From Rhynchosporium graminicola (Eukaryota > Ascomycota > Leotiomycetes > Helotiales > Ploettnerulaceae): a DNA stretch of 64,000 nucleotides. The notes under the pieces are model-generated. The model searched no databases. It had not been told where the DNA came from and saw only the letters and a program-made list of their open reading frames with translations. Numbering within the stretch: the first letter of the stretch is position 1; the number at the start of each line of letters is the position of its first letter. The position numbers and the translations under genes were made by a program. The stretch covers positions 2,888,578 through 2,952,577 of the forward strand of contig FJUW01000004.1 in the NCBI GenBank assembly GCA_900074885.1. Reading direction: 5' to 3'. This document shows positions 23,326-34,155 of the stretch, one piece after another.

Positions 23326-24257
23326 ATGTCAGACGCAAACGCAACTACCCCGCGAGTCTTCATTGCTCGACACGGCAAGTCTCTCCATTCCCTCCAGCCT
23401 CATCTTTCTACTCCGGCTGCCACGCAGCCTCTTCCCAATCCATCAGCACTATACTAATGTGAAGCGTCACGTTTAGGCGAAACCGAGTGGACTATCAACG
23501 GCCGCTGTACCGGCAATGCTGAAATTCCATTGACCGAGCACGGGATTGCTCAGGTTCAAGGTACTAGTGAGGCATTAGTCGGTGCTGGAAAGCTCATTGA
23601 CCCTTCCAAGCTTGTGCACGTTTTTTCTTCGCCTCGCCAGCGTGCCCTAGTGACCTTGGACATGCTCCTTGGGAAGGAGCATAAGAAGCGCTTACAGCAT
23701 GAGGGAAAGATTACTGTCACTGAAAGCATCACTGAGTGGGACTACGGAAATTATGAGGGTCTTACGCCTCTGGAAATCAAGGAAAGCAGGGCCAAGAGTG
23801 GGTTGCCCAAATGGGACATCTGGACTATGGGCTGTGACGGAGGAGAGTCAGTATCCCCTCAGTGCACCTGAACAGACTGTCATCTCGTATACGTAAATTG
23901 ATTATTGCAATTCAGATCTGCCGAAGCAGTGCAGGAACGTCTTGACAAACTTATCGGAGAGATTTACGAGCTTCAGAAACCACACATGGATGGAAAGAGT
24001 GGCGAGCCAGCCGATGTTCTGATTGTACGTATCCTGCCTTTGATCATATCACCACGACTGTTCGCTAAATGTTTCTTGATTAGGTTGCCCATGGCCACAT
24101 TCTACGCGCATTTACTAAGAGGTGGCTCCTGTATTCTATGAAGTTCCCATTCACAATGATGATGGAGCCTGGGGCGATCGGGATCATGAGCTATGCTCAT
24201 CACAATGTTGACGAGCCTGCTATCCTGGTAGGTATGGCTTTCCCTCGGCCAACTTGA
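23326..24257 (+). CDS. Histidine phosphatase, SHB17-like (sedoheptulose-1,7-bisphosphatase family)
   Basis: Exons 23326-23374, 23477-23846, 23916-24024 and 24084-24257 give 233 aa. The branch-1 histidine phosphatase core is complete: ARHGETEW (phospho-His about residue 16), SSPRQRA, the acid WDYGNYEG, and AHGH. The C-terminus GIMSYAHHNVDEPAI closely resembles yeast Shb17, which cleaves sedoheptulose-1,7-bisphosphate to feed ribose synthesis without NADPH production. That substrate is an inference from resemblance. Intron 1 (23375-23476) begins gcaagt, a GC-AG intron that splits the Gly codon of the RHG motif. No GT donor here restores the motif. The other introns are gtcagt...ttcag and gtacgt...attag. 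Yeast Shb17 is longer by an insert between AHGH and the C-terminus that is absent here. Confidence 0.85.
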
Positions 24258-26064
24258 GTGGTCATGTGGATATAAGGGCGAAATGGATGGGTCAATGTGA
24301 ATTGTATGCAATCATCTTGGCAGACGATAGATTTTAGCTTAAACTAAAAGCTTGATAATCGATGTATTACTTTGCACTACGAGAAACATCCATTCAGCTG
24401 CCAGCCTTTTGACCAAGATAACCGGAACCTCAGCGCTAACTCACGTATCCAGCATAGTTCTTTATCCCAAATTAATCTGCACCAATTTTCTCCAGTCAAG
24501 ACTGAATATGGCTTTCTGATGGGTCAATTACGGTGGGCCCATCAAACGGAATTGATTTGATTAAATTAAATCATAGAGCAAGTGACGAGTTCTAAGTGAT
24601 TACTCAGGGACTGTGTGATTTGCTTTGGTCTTCTGTAGTAAGAGGATAAACCTGTCCTGATGGAATCTAAGGAGGTCCTTCGTTCATTGATCAATGCGTT
24701 TCGAAGTGGCTTTGACAGCTGATGGGTTCAGCAGATCACAATGACCTTAAAATGGTATGAATCTGTTTTCAGGATCCATGGCCAGTATAAATGGCATTTG
24801 ATTAATATCCGTAGCCAATCCTGCTCCAGCTTTCTGTGACCCAAGGAGGCGATACGGCTCGGATTGGTGAGCCCATATCAGTTATGAAAGATGTGAGAAT
24901 CAGAGCCACTGGACTTTTTGTCGGAAAAACATGACCTAGCTCCTGAAGCACCCAGTCCGTGTTCACAGATAGGCTTGAATGCACTGCGATAACCTCCAGA
25001 TTAGATAGTCCTAAAGCGGATAACCAGCTTGAAAATATACTGAGAGTCTGAGAACTCTCTTTCATGTCTCGAGGAAAGTAGACATACAGCCTCGAAGGCC
25101 CACAAAATCACCTGCAAATTGTGTGAAAACAGTTAGATGGTATGAGCAAGTGACTGACCAAGGCACTTTAAGAATACCTATCTCCGATGTGTTGAAACCC
25201 TTAAAATCAAACTAATGTATCACCATCTCGAATCGATTTATCGTTAATTATCATTAAACTAGTATTATTCATGATAAAAACAGGTACAGGAGAAGGTACT
25301 CTAACTTGATGAAGCGTTTTTGGCGTACCATGCTGACGGCACGTAGAATGTGGTAGATATCTCTACATATATAGACAGAGCCCAGCATCAGAGACGGCAG
25401 TAACGCGCCCCTACGCATGTAGTACGAAGTCGCTCCTCCCATCTTATATGCGTTGCCGCAAACATTGGACCATGGCGAATCATCGCGTGAACAGCTCTTG
25501 CCTACTGACTGTTTGAGGCGTGGAAAATAAGCGAGAAATCCTGACTATACCTGTATTGCCATCTGTGCGACTTAGAATGTTTCGCGGTCTAAACCCCGAA
25601 GTAATTGACTTGCAACTCCGGATGTATCCGTTCCGATGTACGCTGATGAAGTGAGAGATATGAAGTAAAGGTCTGATTGGATTTGATCGAAACTTGAAGT
25701 CCGGGTGTGTGTCGCCACGAGAAAGGTAACCGAGCCGAGATCGAGACCCGGTAAGACCGTATCTAGAGGAGATCAATGTCGCAATACCGTAAGAAAACCG
25801 CGGACTCACCCTTAGTGAAAGTTAGGATATCATATCCGGGGAATTTTTTAGCCACCGTGAAGTTCTAGCCAATGAATAAACATAGATGCTTAAGTAGTTA
25901 CAAGGTAAGCACACGACCGAAATCCGGGTCTGAATACCACTTGGTCCTGTAACTCCAAGATCATTTTTACGTGGAGCCATCAGCTTCGTAACGAGCCCAG
26001 GGAATAGGACGTGGCGGAGAAAGATTACTTTAAAGATAAAGATTAGTAGCTACTCCATACAGTT
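24258..26064. other. Gene-free spacer entering the AT-rich accessory block
   Basis: 1.8 kb with small ORFs at 24802-25065 and 25480-25809 that have no recognisable family, no supporting introns and no flanking signals. I treat it as intergenic. Confidence 0.5.
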
Positions 26065-26412
26065 TAGGCTGCGGCATGAGGCCCTATGGGTGGTAAGCCT
26101 GAAATAAAACCTACCCATACGCCCCATGGGTTTTATGGAACATTTTCCACCCTACCTATGGGGTATGGGTATGGCAGAAATCTATAGGCTCTCTGGTCTT
26201 TGTAATTTGTATCTATTTGATAATACTAGGGATATCTTTAGTTATTTATAGTATATGTCCCGATTATTATAAAATATATGAAAGATATACGAGTTATAAA
26301 AAACAGAAAACCTATAGGTGCCTATGAGATATCTGTGGATTTCCTCTCTAGTATCCACCCACCTATAGGTTTTACACTTCTTATAAACCCCCGAAACCCA
26401 TACCGCAGCCTA
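26065..26412. mobile_element. hAT-like MITE (348 bp, 8-bp target duplication)
   Basis: It starts TAGGCTGCGGCATG and ends with the near-perfect inverse CATACCGCAGCCTA. It is flanked by 8-bp direct repeats ATACAGTT (26057-26064) and GTACAGTT (26413-26420), 7 of 8 matching. The inside is AT-rich with repeated CCCATA/TATGGG words and has no coding capacity. An 8-bp duplication and a TAGG-type start fit the hAT superfamily, so this is probably a non-autonomous hAT derivative. It lies about 110 bp upstream of the start of the aldehyde dehydrogenase pseudogene. Confidence 0.7.
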
Positions 26413-26528
26413 GTACAGTTGACTTCCACCTTTTCACATCATCTTCACCACTTCTTAAGCTTCAACATTTGTAAAATAACCAAAACTCCTCAAGATAGCA
26501 GCTTTCGAAACTAGACTCTCCATCAAAA

Positions 26529-28135
26529 ATGAAGTGAATAATCTCACCCACTGATGGTGGAACAGGTAGTCGAGGAACTAACAATTTCACTTCGTGACTG
26601 CTAAATCTTCGGATGACTTATCTCCCACGAACCCTTGCGATGGCTCTAGATCGACGCTGCGGGTCAAGTGGCTGAAGAGGAAGATATCGAGCTAGCTGTG
26701 TCCGCAGCTGAAGCAGCTTTCAAACTTGGGGCCATGGAGCACGTACACTGGTACGCGGCGAGCAAAACGGATGCTTTAATTCGGCGATCTGATCTGTTAC
26801 CTTCGATGCACCAATATTTAATCCTAACTAAGCTTATCTCCTCTTTATACGATTTCTCCGATACAGGTTAGTACGAGTCGGAGACCCCGATTACTGTATT
26901 GGAGGTAATGAGAATAATCGGTTTTATATTTATAGAAGTTACTATCTGAGCTATCGTCTCTGGTATATTTAATGCTTGTATTTAAAAGTTCTAATTGATT
27001 ATTTATCATTATTTATTATGATTATCATCTATATTTCTACTTATATATAAATAAGTATTATCAGAAATAGAATCAATTATACTACGTGTCAAGGGGGCTA
27101 GGGTTATACGACCTTCTCGTAGAATAATGAATCGTTAAATTTTCGGAAGAAAGGGGGAGATAGCTAGAAAAGGGGAAATCATACCTAAATTATAGAAATT
27201 TGTTTGAATTATAAAGATATATATTTAGATATACGGCTTTTAAGTATTACCTATTATTTTCAAGCTTATCCTACTAGTACTTCTGCGAAAATCGTTAAGT
27301 GTTTAAACCACGTACATCCGATAGGCTAGATAGAGTCTCCGATTCGTATCGTCTTAGTCTTAGCTAAGAGGAGATAAACCGACCTCCTATTGGCTAAGTG
27401 CAGATATTGGTTGTCAGAGGTGACAGATTGACGAGAACGCAGGAAAACTGGCTGAATTAGACTCCATCACCATGGGAGTTCTAATTGCGATCAGTGCAGG
27501 CTTCTTGATCCCAGCAGCTGCATCCTCATTCAGGTGCAGGTTCAAGCCTATACACAAAGACGCCATGCTGACTTTGAGATAGACTTTGCAGGATTGGCAG
27601 ACAAGGTCGAGGGCGAGTCATTCTGTGCTGATGATGGAACTTGCAACATCGCTCGACATGAACCAATTGGTGTTTGTGCAGGCATTGCACCCTGGTATAT
27701 AGATTTCAATCCCGAAAAGCATGGTCGTAATTTGTAATCTGAGATGAAGTCGATATGACCGCTTTGAACTTGATATATTAAGAGTCAAAGGTGCTCAAGA
27801 TTTGCCCAGGAATTCTTCCGTACTTTTTGTTGGGTGGAAAGTTGCCCCGGCTATTGCTGCTGGAAATACAGTAAGATCACTACTTCACTTTAGCTAGACT
27901 CTAGCTAGATCCCGTGTAATATTTCACAGTAGATCTTCAAGTCCTCGGGGAAATCTCCTCTAAGTGCTCTCATTCTGGGAAGATTAGTTGTTGAGGCTGG
28001 CTTGCCAGTAGGTGTTGTTCAATTTGTCAGCGGTGGAGGAAAGACTGGTGCACTACTCGCCTCCCACATGAAAGACTCGAGATTCGAGATTCGAGATTCG
28101 ATTTCGGAGAGAAGAAAGCTTACTGCCATTAGCTT
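26529..28135 (+). pseudogene. Truncated aldehyde dehydrogenase pseudogene, interrupted by a MITE
   Basis: Fragments of one aldehyde dehydrogenase lie in order on the plus strand. They are HFVTAKSSDDLSPTNPCDGS (about 26590), EEEDIELAVSAAEAAFKLG (about 26668), IDENAGKLAELDSI (27427 on), DFAGLADKVEGESF (about 27580), HEPIGVCAGIAPW, VGWKVAPAIAAGNT (about 27825), IFKSSGKSPLSALILGRLVVEAGLPVGVVQFVSGGGKTGALLASHMK. A 631-bp element sits at 26795-27425. Frameshifts and stops occur near 26570-26650 and after APW. An intron-like gtaaga...cagtag remains near 27871-27934. The copy stops around the expected middle of the protein: the ELGGK and catalytic Cys half is missing, and the sequence runs into a gattcga microrepeat (28078-28103). 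It is non-functional. Identity of each fragment is by family recall. Confidence 0.85.
26795..27425 (+). mobile_element. TGTTACC-type TIR element, copy A (631 bp), inside the ALDH pseudogene
   Basis: The left end is tgttaccttcgatgcacc; the right end is the decayed inverse ...gtcagaggtgaca. Flanks are GATC (26791-26794) and GATT (27426-27429), a 4-bp duplication with one change. Removing the element and one flank puts the ALDH reading (GDL before, IDENAGK after) in frame. The body is AT-rich and aligns along its whole length with copy B at 40557-41227 (shared block near 27085-27160: agggttatacgac, gaataatgaatcgtt). No transposase is seen, so it is non-autonomous. Confidence 0.8.
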
Positions 28136-29320
28136 GTGAAGGAGAATTTGTGACTAGTCAAGTCAGTCTCCCCGGTACTTCGAAGCCAGAGCCCAGCATT
28201 GACGCAGTTTAGTTCCCTGGAGGAGCCATTGTTACTGAATGGCGTTTGAAGGCAGCCTGACATAGCTGCGAAGGGAGCAGAGACAAACGCTGATATGCCA
28301 TGATGATGAGGAAACAAGTAAGTCACCGTCACAACACAAAAGCACGCAGCACGCGCAGCCTTTGGAAGCGGCAGGACGAGGGACAAGAGACACGGGGATG
28401 ATGTCTCGACAGGCAAACCCCTTGGGAATAAAGAAAGCACGGGCTCAGAAACGCCCTGTTTTACCCTCACCGGTGGCTCTCTTCAAGTCCACCGACAGCC
28501 CAGCAGCTGGACTCGAGTATATATCAGAAAGTATACGCGAGTAACAAAGGGGTACGCTTCTGCTGGCAAGTGATGAGTTGTCCTCATATGGGTAAGCTAA
28601 GCGAGACCTCTCTCAGCCTCAATCTCATCATCCCCGGATGGCCCTGGCCGAAACCATCCATTCATTGCCTACTGAGTGCACCTCCCGTCAATCCTGCCGT
28701 ATGAGAGGCAGCGGTGGTCACATTCTGATATCTGTTCATATTTTCGGCTCTTTTTCAGATTCCCACGGCGCTGGAAATCGAAGAGCACTCTGTCGGAAAA
28801 CGAAGGATGGAATAAGACCAACATGGTCTTGTTTCGGCTTCATTGAATCGTACCTAGGCAGCGTTCTGAGTTTAGACGCGTTCCCACTGAGGAAGCCCAT
28901 ATCTTGGACGTTCCGGAAGAAGAAGCGGGAGGATGAGGCGGCCATGAAGCAAAATTCGGTAACGCCAGCTTACCTGACAAGTATGTGTGCAAACGGCATA
29001 GGGCTGTACAATGTCGATAATGGAACAGTGCATTGTGGCCGTCCAATGGTGAAGAGGTACACGCAGTAAGATTTTTCTTCAACCTCAATCTTTTGCGATC
29101 CTGCAATTCTCGTGTCTATTTATCTTTTGATCATTCCTGTTTCTACTTCTCCAGATCAGCCATCACAAATTATGAAAACAGATAAATCAACAATCTTCAT
29201 GTCTGCCGCTTGGTGTTATATCTAGCTCAAGATACGAGCTGCCTTTACTCGTCTATCAAAACAAATGATCGGTCAGTAGTGCAATGCAAGCACCCGTGAG
29301 TATTAGTCAATCACCAGAAG
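28136..29320. other. Unassigned spacer with one 143-codon ORF of doubtful status
   Basis: The only long ORF (28638-29069, plus) has a start and stop but no recognisable family, no clear introns and mixed composition. I do not call it a gene. The rest shows nothing notable. Confidence 0.4.
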
Positions 29321-30277
29321 TTGACCGAAGTGGATAGGTATAAGGTAGGTCTCTCCTCAGCTCGATATTTCATTCAGTATCAGCAGCGCAATGCCACGCA
29401 GACGGACAGAATTCCTTGCTTCAACAAACCTCTTGGTTGCACCAGCACTTTCAAAAGGCACGTAGACAGACGCCGCCACGAAAAAGCTTGTGAGATCAGC
29501 AACTTCATCCTGAAAGATCATATGGCTGACAAATACACAAGAAGACCGTCCAATACGAGCTTGGAGCTGGGTAGGCACACTCTACTCATTCAGCTGCCTT
29601 TACTTATGCTGAAATTTGGTTCAGACACGAAGGAGCTACTAAGTCACTGTCAAATTCCGCCAAACTCGGGACCAGGTGAGGCCTTGCCGCAAATTCCTCG
29701 ACCACAAGAACAATCTCAAGGTGAACCCCACAAGCGGAGCTGGAAGTGCGATACCAAGATGAATATAGACTTGATGATCAATCTCTATGATTCCGAAGGC
29801 TGTCCAGCGTCTCCGTCCTTAAGGTCATACACAGGCACACTATACACAACCATAAGCGAGAGTGGAATGGCATTTGACTCATCGCCATCAACATCGCCAA
29901 AGACCTTCGAGGAGACACAATCCGAACATCAATACGTGCTCCAAGGAATAACCACAGAACTTCCCCTTATCTATCCGCGTTGGGATCTTCCCGAACCTGA
30001 AGAACGCGCGTGGGCTACGACCAGGCCACAAGCTATGCAATCTGAGATATCTTACCAACATGGATACAATTCTTATTTGGTGCATTTGGCTCCTCTCGAG
30101 TACATTCTTAGAGGTTTTGACGACTGCGAACACATCGGTCGTCTCAGCCCTGACAATTCGCAAGACGTCACTAGCTCTGATGATGTATTCATCGAGTTAA
30201 GTGCCGCTTTTTCTCCAGATCTCTTCGGTGCCAATCTCGAGACGCGGTATGGCGGGGATGGTTTTATGCTAGAGTAA
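29321..30277 (+). CDS. Zinc-finger-like protein fragment (C2HC-type), possibly decaying
   Basis: A 318-codon open frame. Near its N-terminus is a finger of the form C-x6-C-x3-F...H-x3-C (PCFNKPLGC...RRRHEKAC), as in fungal C2H2 proteins with a degenerate last ligand. The rest is Ser/Pro/Glu-rich and acidic at the end, like a transcription factor. There is no ATG upstream of the finger in this frame (the frame opens at a TTG), so an upstream exon or decay must be assumed. After the stop at 30277 a second frame stays open to 30396 with plausible coding sequence (SNLDDVDGLLAWQKMISDK), suggesting a frameshift or unseen intron. Function is unknown. It sits in the accessory block. Confidence 0.4.
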   Translation: MTEVDRYKVGLSSARYFIQYQQRNATQTDRIPCFNKPLGCTSTFKRHVDRRRHEKACEISNFILKDHMADKYTRRPSNTSLELGRHTLLIQLPLLMLKFGSDTKELLSHCQIPPNSGPGEALPQIPRPQEQSQGEPHKRSWKCDTKMNIDLMINLYDSEGCPASPSLRSYTGTLYTTISESGMAFDSSPSTSPKTFEETQSEHQYVLQGITTELPLIYPRWDLPEPEERAWATTRPQAMQSEISYQHGYNSYLVHLAPLEYILRGFDDCEHIGRLSPDNSQDVTSSDDVFIELSAAFSPDLFGANLETRYGGDGFMLE

Positions 30278-30396
30278 AGACTGCCAAGTCCTGCCATGAT
30301 ATCAAGAAGACCGAGACAGATACGGGCTCCAACCTCGATGATGTTGACGGCCTCCTAGCCTGGCAGAAGATGATCTCGGATAAATTTTCTTCTTGA

Positions 30397-33300
30397 CCAC
30401 TATATGTTCAGTGGAGGTGACAGGCAGCTCCAGGTGTCACACTTTGGATCATTTCCTAACTTTTGACTTATTCTGCCATTTATTTATCAATCATTTTCAT
30501 TGACTCGAATAAAGATAGTTGAGAAATTACTCCTTCTGCATTAGCTATACTTATTATTCGCTCTTCTGAGCTGATTATACCATGTCATGGGCAGTGTGTG
30601 TCTCCATTGCTGAATGACCGCCTGGCATAGGGCGAGTATGGACGAGGAAATGATTACCTCTGAACTCGTAATGAAATAAATCCCTCAGGCCGGTCTAGAC
30701 ACCATCATCAGCAAGGCATTGCAGTAATTGTCGGACGACAAGAGAGGTATAGACATTCATCAAACGGGCCTTTCCAAGCGCCCTTGGACTCAACAATACG
30801 GGCGCTTGCGACTCGCCTGGTGGCGTTATATAATACCTGTTTACTATTTAGATTCACAGTTCGCAATCCTGGCTTCAACATTATCCGTATTACCGGACTC
30901 TGAGGAGGTGCTTTCATTATCCTGCAGCAGTTACAGAACTCGACCCGAGCCTACTTTTATTGATCCATGAAAGATATCCTCCCCCTGTTCCTTTTGTCGC
31001 AAATACTGTTGTTTACTTAGGGTTACATTCAGAAGCGAGGTTGTGAAGATATATGCATAATTATGCATCTGAGTAGCAGTTTGGTGCATGACATAATATG
31101 CACTTATGTGTGATTCCGGTTTCAAACAGCACTCACTTCCCTTGAACCATCAAATATCTTGCAGGAGAAGTGGAGATCTATCTTCCTATTTCTTACTCCA
31201 ATTTGAACGAGACCTTGGGGATTCATATCTCTGCCACTGATGCCACAAATTATTGTGAAGAATGAATCCTCAGCTAGCGAGAAGTAAAGTCAGCTAATAT
31301 AGTGAGCTGCACCCCTCTCGTTTATCTCAGTAGAAGTTCAATTATGAGTCTATCATCATCAATTTCGGGAACTAATCAGTAGTCATGAAGTACACATCAC
31401 TTCTAAAGAGGATTTGATCGATACCGGCATAGTGTTGATGCTTTCCTCCGTCGCTATTATTTCTTGGCGTCACATTTCGGGCTTTTCAAATTTCGATATC
31501 AAGACTGTCTAGCCTGCCAGCTGTTGACACAATCAGTCGATCCTGCCTGAAGGGTGATTTGACCGATGCATATGTGAAGGTAAGATTGGTACTATAATCC
31601 AACCTTTGACCATGTCACACTGATAAAAGTTGGACACCCATATTATGGCATTCGGGGATTTTCTGTTCATCGATACGACTTGATTATGTGTCGTGGTGGT
31701 GTGTTATAATCCGCATCAGAGAGCTCATTTATTTTCTTTGGAAATTAAGCACATGTCACTCCAAGCTGCATCAAAATTCTACTAATTGCCATTTGTGATG
31801 TTGCTACTATTCGCTTGCGAGATTCTGACCAGCCACAAACCCACTGCTGATGCTTAAGAAGTGAGCTCTAAATTCTTGGTTGGTAGTACAGCCACATCCT
31901 GTTGAGCCGGAAACATTTATCTCGCGATAAAAACGAAAGATGCTCAACAATTTCTCGTTTGAGCTCGAAGCTGGAGAAGTTAAAATAGTAAGTATCAGAC
32001 GGCTTGTAACTATGATGATCGCTGAATTAACAAAATGATAGACATTGAACAAGTAGAATACATTTTCTCATCGGCACTCTTGACGGGTGTATCAGTTTTG
32101 GTGGAGCCGGCAGAACTAATTATTAGGTGTAATCGTCAGGGACATGTGAAAGAATCCTAATTATCCCTCCTACTCTCGGCCTTCTTGTAGCTGTCAGGGT
32201 CTTTCTTCTCACTTTGTCTTCTGACTTTTACTTCTTCCTATAACTATGATTAAGGGATACGATAAGTCTCACTCTGACTTCTCGCTAAGGCTCTTTAATA
32301 TCCATATTTATATCTGGTAGTTAGTCAGGAGGAGATCTGTAATCACGTGCTACACTATAAGCAAATAGGGAAACAGGCCAATAGTCTTGCCAATCAGGAA
32401 ACTAGACTTAACAATACTGACGCAATTCATTTCAGTTTGAAGCCTACCTACCTCCAATAGATAGTTTAAGAAAGCAGTAGAAATCAGGCCCGGACCATCC
32501 ATCGAAAGTACTGACTCATATTCTGCAGGGCTTGTATTCTAACATAACGTGGGAGAGATAGATTCGATCATCGGAGACGTGGATGCGACCTACAATGGAA
32601 TTTTTGGGGACCTTCCAGCCTCGCGGAGTTGCATATTTAATTGTACTGGCATAGTGGACTTGTCACTTCTTTCCTCGCTTATTTACCGTGTTTGTTTATG
32701 TGGCGTGGGGTGAAGAGGGAGTCAAGCGAGGGCCTTTAGACCGGAACAGGTTGTACAGTGTTTGGTTGTGTAAAGACCAGACCGAGTCTAGGCACACGCG
32801 GCTCTTGCACGGCTTGTGCGGTATTGAATCAATAACCTCTTATCGATGATATCCTTGGGTAGTAGTGTTAATGAGGAAAGTAATTAAATATAGAGCGAAA
32901 TGCCCGATAGCAGGTTGGGCATCACTTCCCGTGCCCGAACAAGATATAGGGTTGGTCGGCGTAGTCACCCAGACCGTATTATAGTATCTTTCACCTACAA
33001 ACTGAAATCGATAGACTTTCGCTCCGGTGATTGAGTCTAGGCTGATTCCCATAAGTTGGGATCGGGTGCGCGGGACGGCAAGGCCCGAGATAGGTTCCAA
33101 GAAACGCTTTACTTTAGATCGGGACTTGGAATTCGCTTTACCTGGCCCGAAAACATTAATATTGTCTTAGAAATGGACTTGATTACAGCAAATACACCTC
33201 GCTGACGGCACTGGAATAAGCTTTGCCGTCGTAATCTACAGCTGAACGACATTGGAAAGAATAACCCGACGCACGTGACATGGTCACATTGAACAATTCC

Positions 33301-34155
33301 CTAACCGACGCAGCCAGGCCGTCTCATTTTCCCCCACCAAGCCGGGCGAACCCCCACCATTGCCAATCTGCACCAACCAGCCGCTGCCAAATGCTGGTCG
33401 ATCTGACCGCAGGTTTCACATCGATTCGGTCTCAGTATTGACATTCTATTGATTTTCGCAGAAATTCAACTATTCTATTATATAGCCTACCACGATCCGA
33501 TACTATAACGAATGTCCCAGCCCGGATTCGTGTCGCCAGTCCCTCTTTTGGTCTATTCCTTCCGGCTTGAGCGTGCTTCATACTGCAACCTGACATCACC
33601 CCCCCTCGGTCACCGAATAAGGATCCCCTAAACTTGGCCATACCTCCGTACTTGCAGACAGAGAAGCGTAGCGGACCAGTCAGCAGGTGCCGGGCGGTGG
33701 GTTTGAAGCAGAACACCTAACACAGTGCGCTGATTCGCACGCAGACGCCGTGAAGGCGCCCTCCATCACATTCTCATATACAGTAGTAGGAGAAGACCAA
33801 GGCCAGGGCGAGTAGGAGCTGAGCAGAGCAGAGCAGCAGAGCAAAGCACGATACAGTTCGGAGAGCAGGAGTGCGTAGACCCAGTCTGGCCAGTGTCATT
33901 GCATGCCCGATCCAACCCAACTCCACCCAACCCAACCCAACCCCTCCATTGCGACAATCGTCATCCGCGATTCCAACCGAACAGTACAAATCGAGTCGAG
34001 TTGAGTCGAGGATCCTGTAGCCTTCTTGTGCGCTACATAAATCTCTGTTACACTGGCTCTCAACCTTTCACCAACTCACACTCTGTTGAATCTGATCTGC
34101 TGCTTACTGCCGCCGGGAATCCACATCCCGTGCACGACCATAGCCATTAGCAGTC
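30397..34155. other. 3.8-kb spacer without a supported gene
   Basis: AT-rich and broken up to about 33100, with small ORFs (for example 32840-33100 minus) that match nothing I recognise. 33100-34155 is the promoter side of the next gene, with (cccaa)n and gagtcgag short repeats near 33925-34005. Confidence 0.5.

Noticed and set aside
28638..29069. 143-codon plus-strand ORF
   Set aside because: It has an ATG and stop but no recognisable domain, coding bias or intron pattern; left unassigned.
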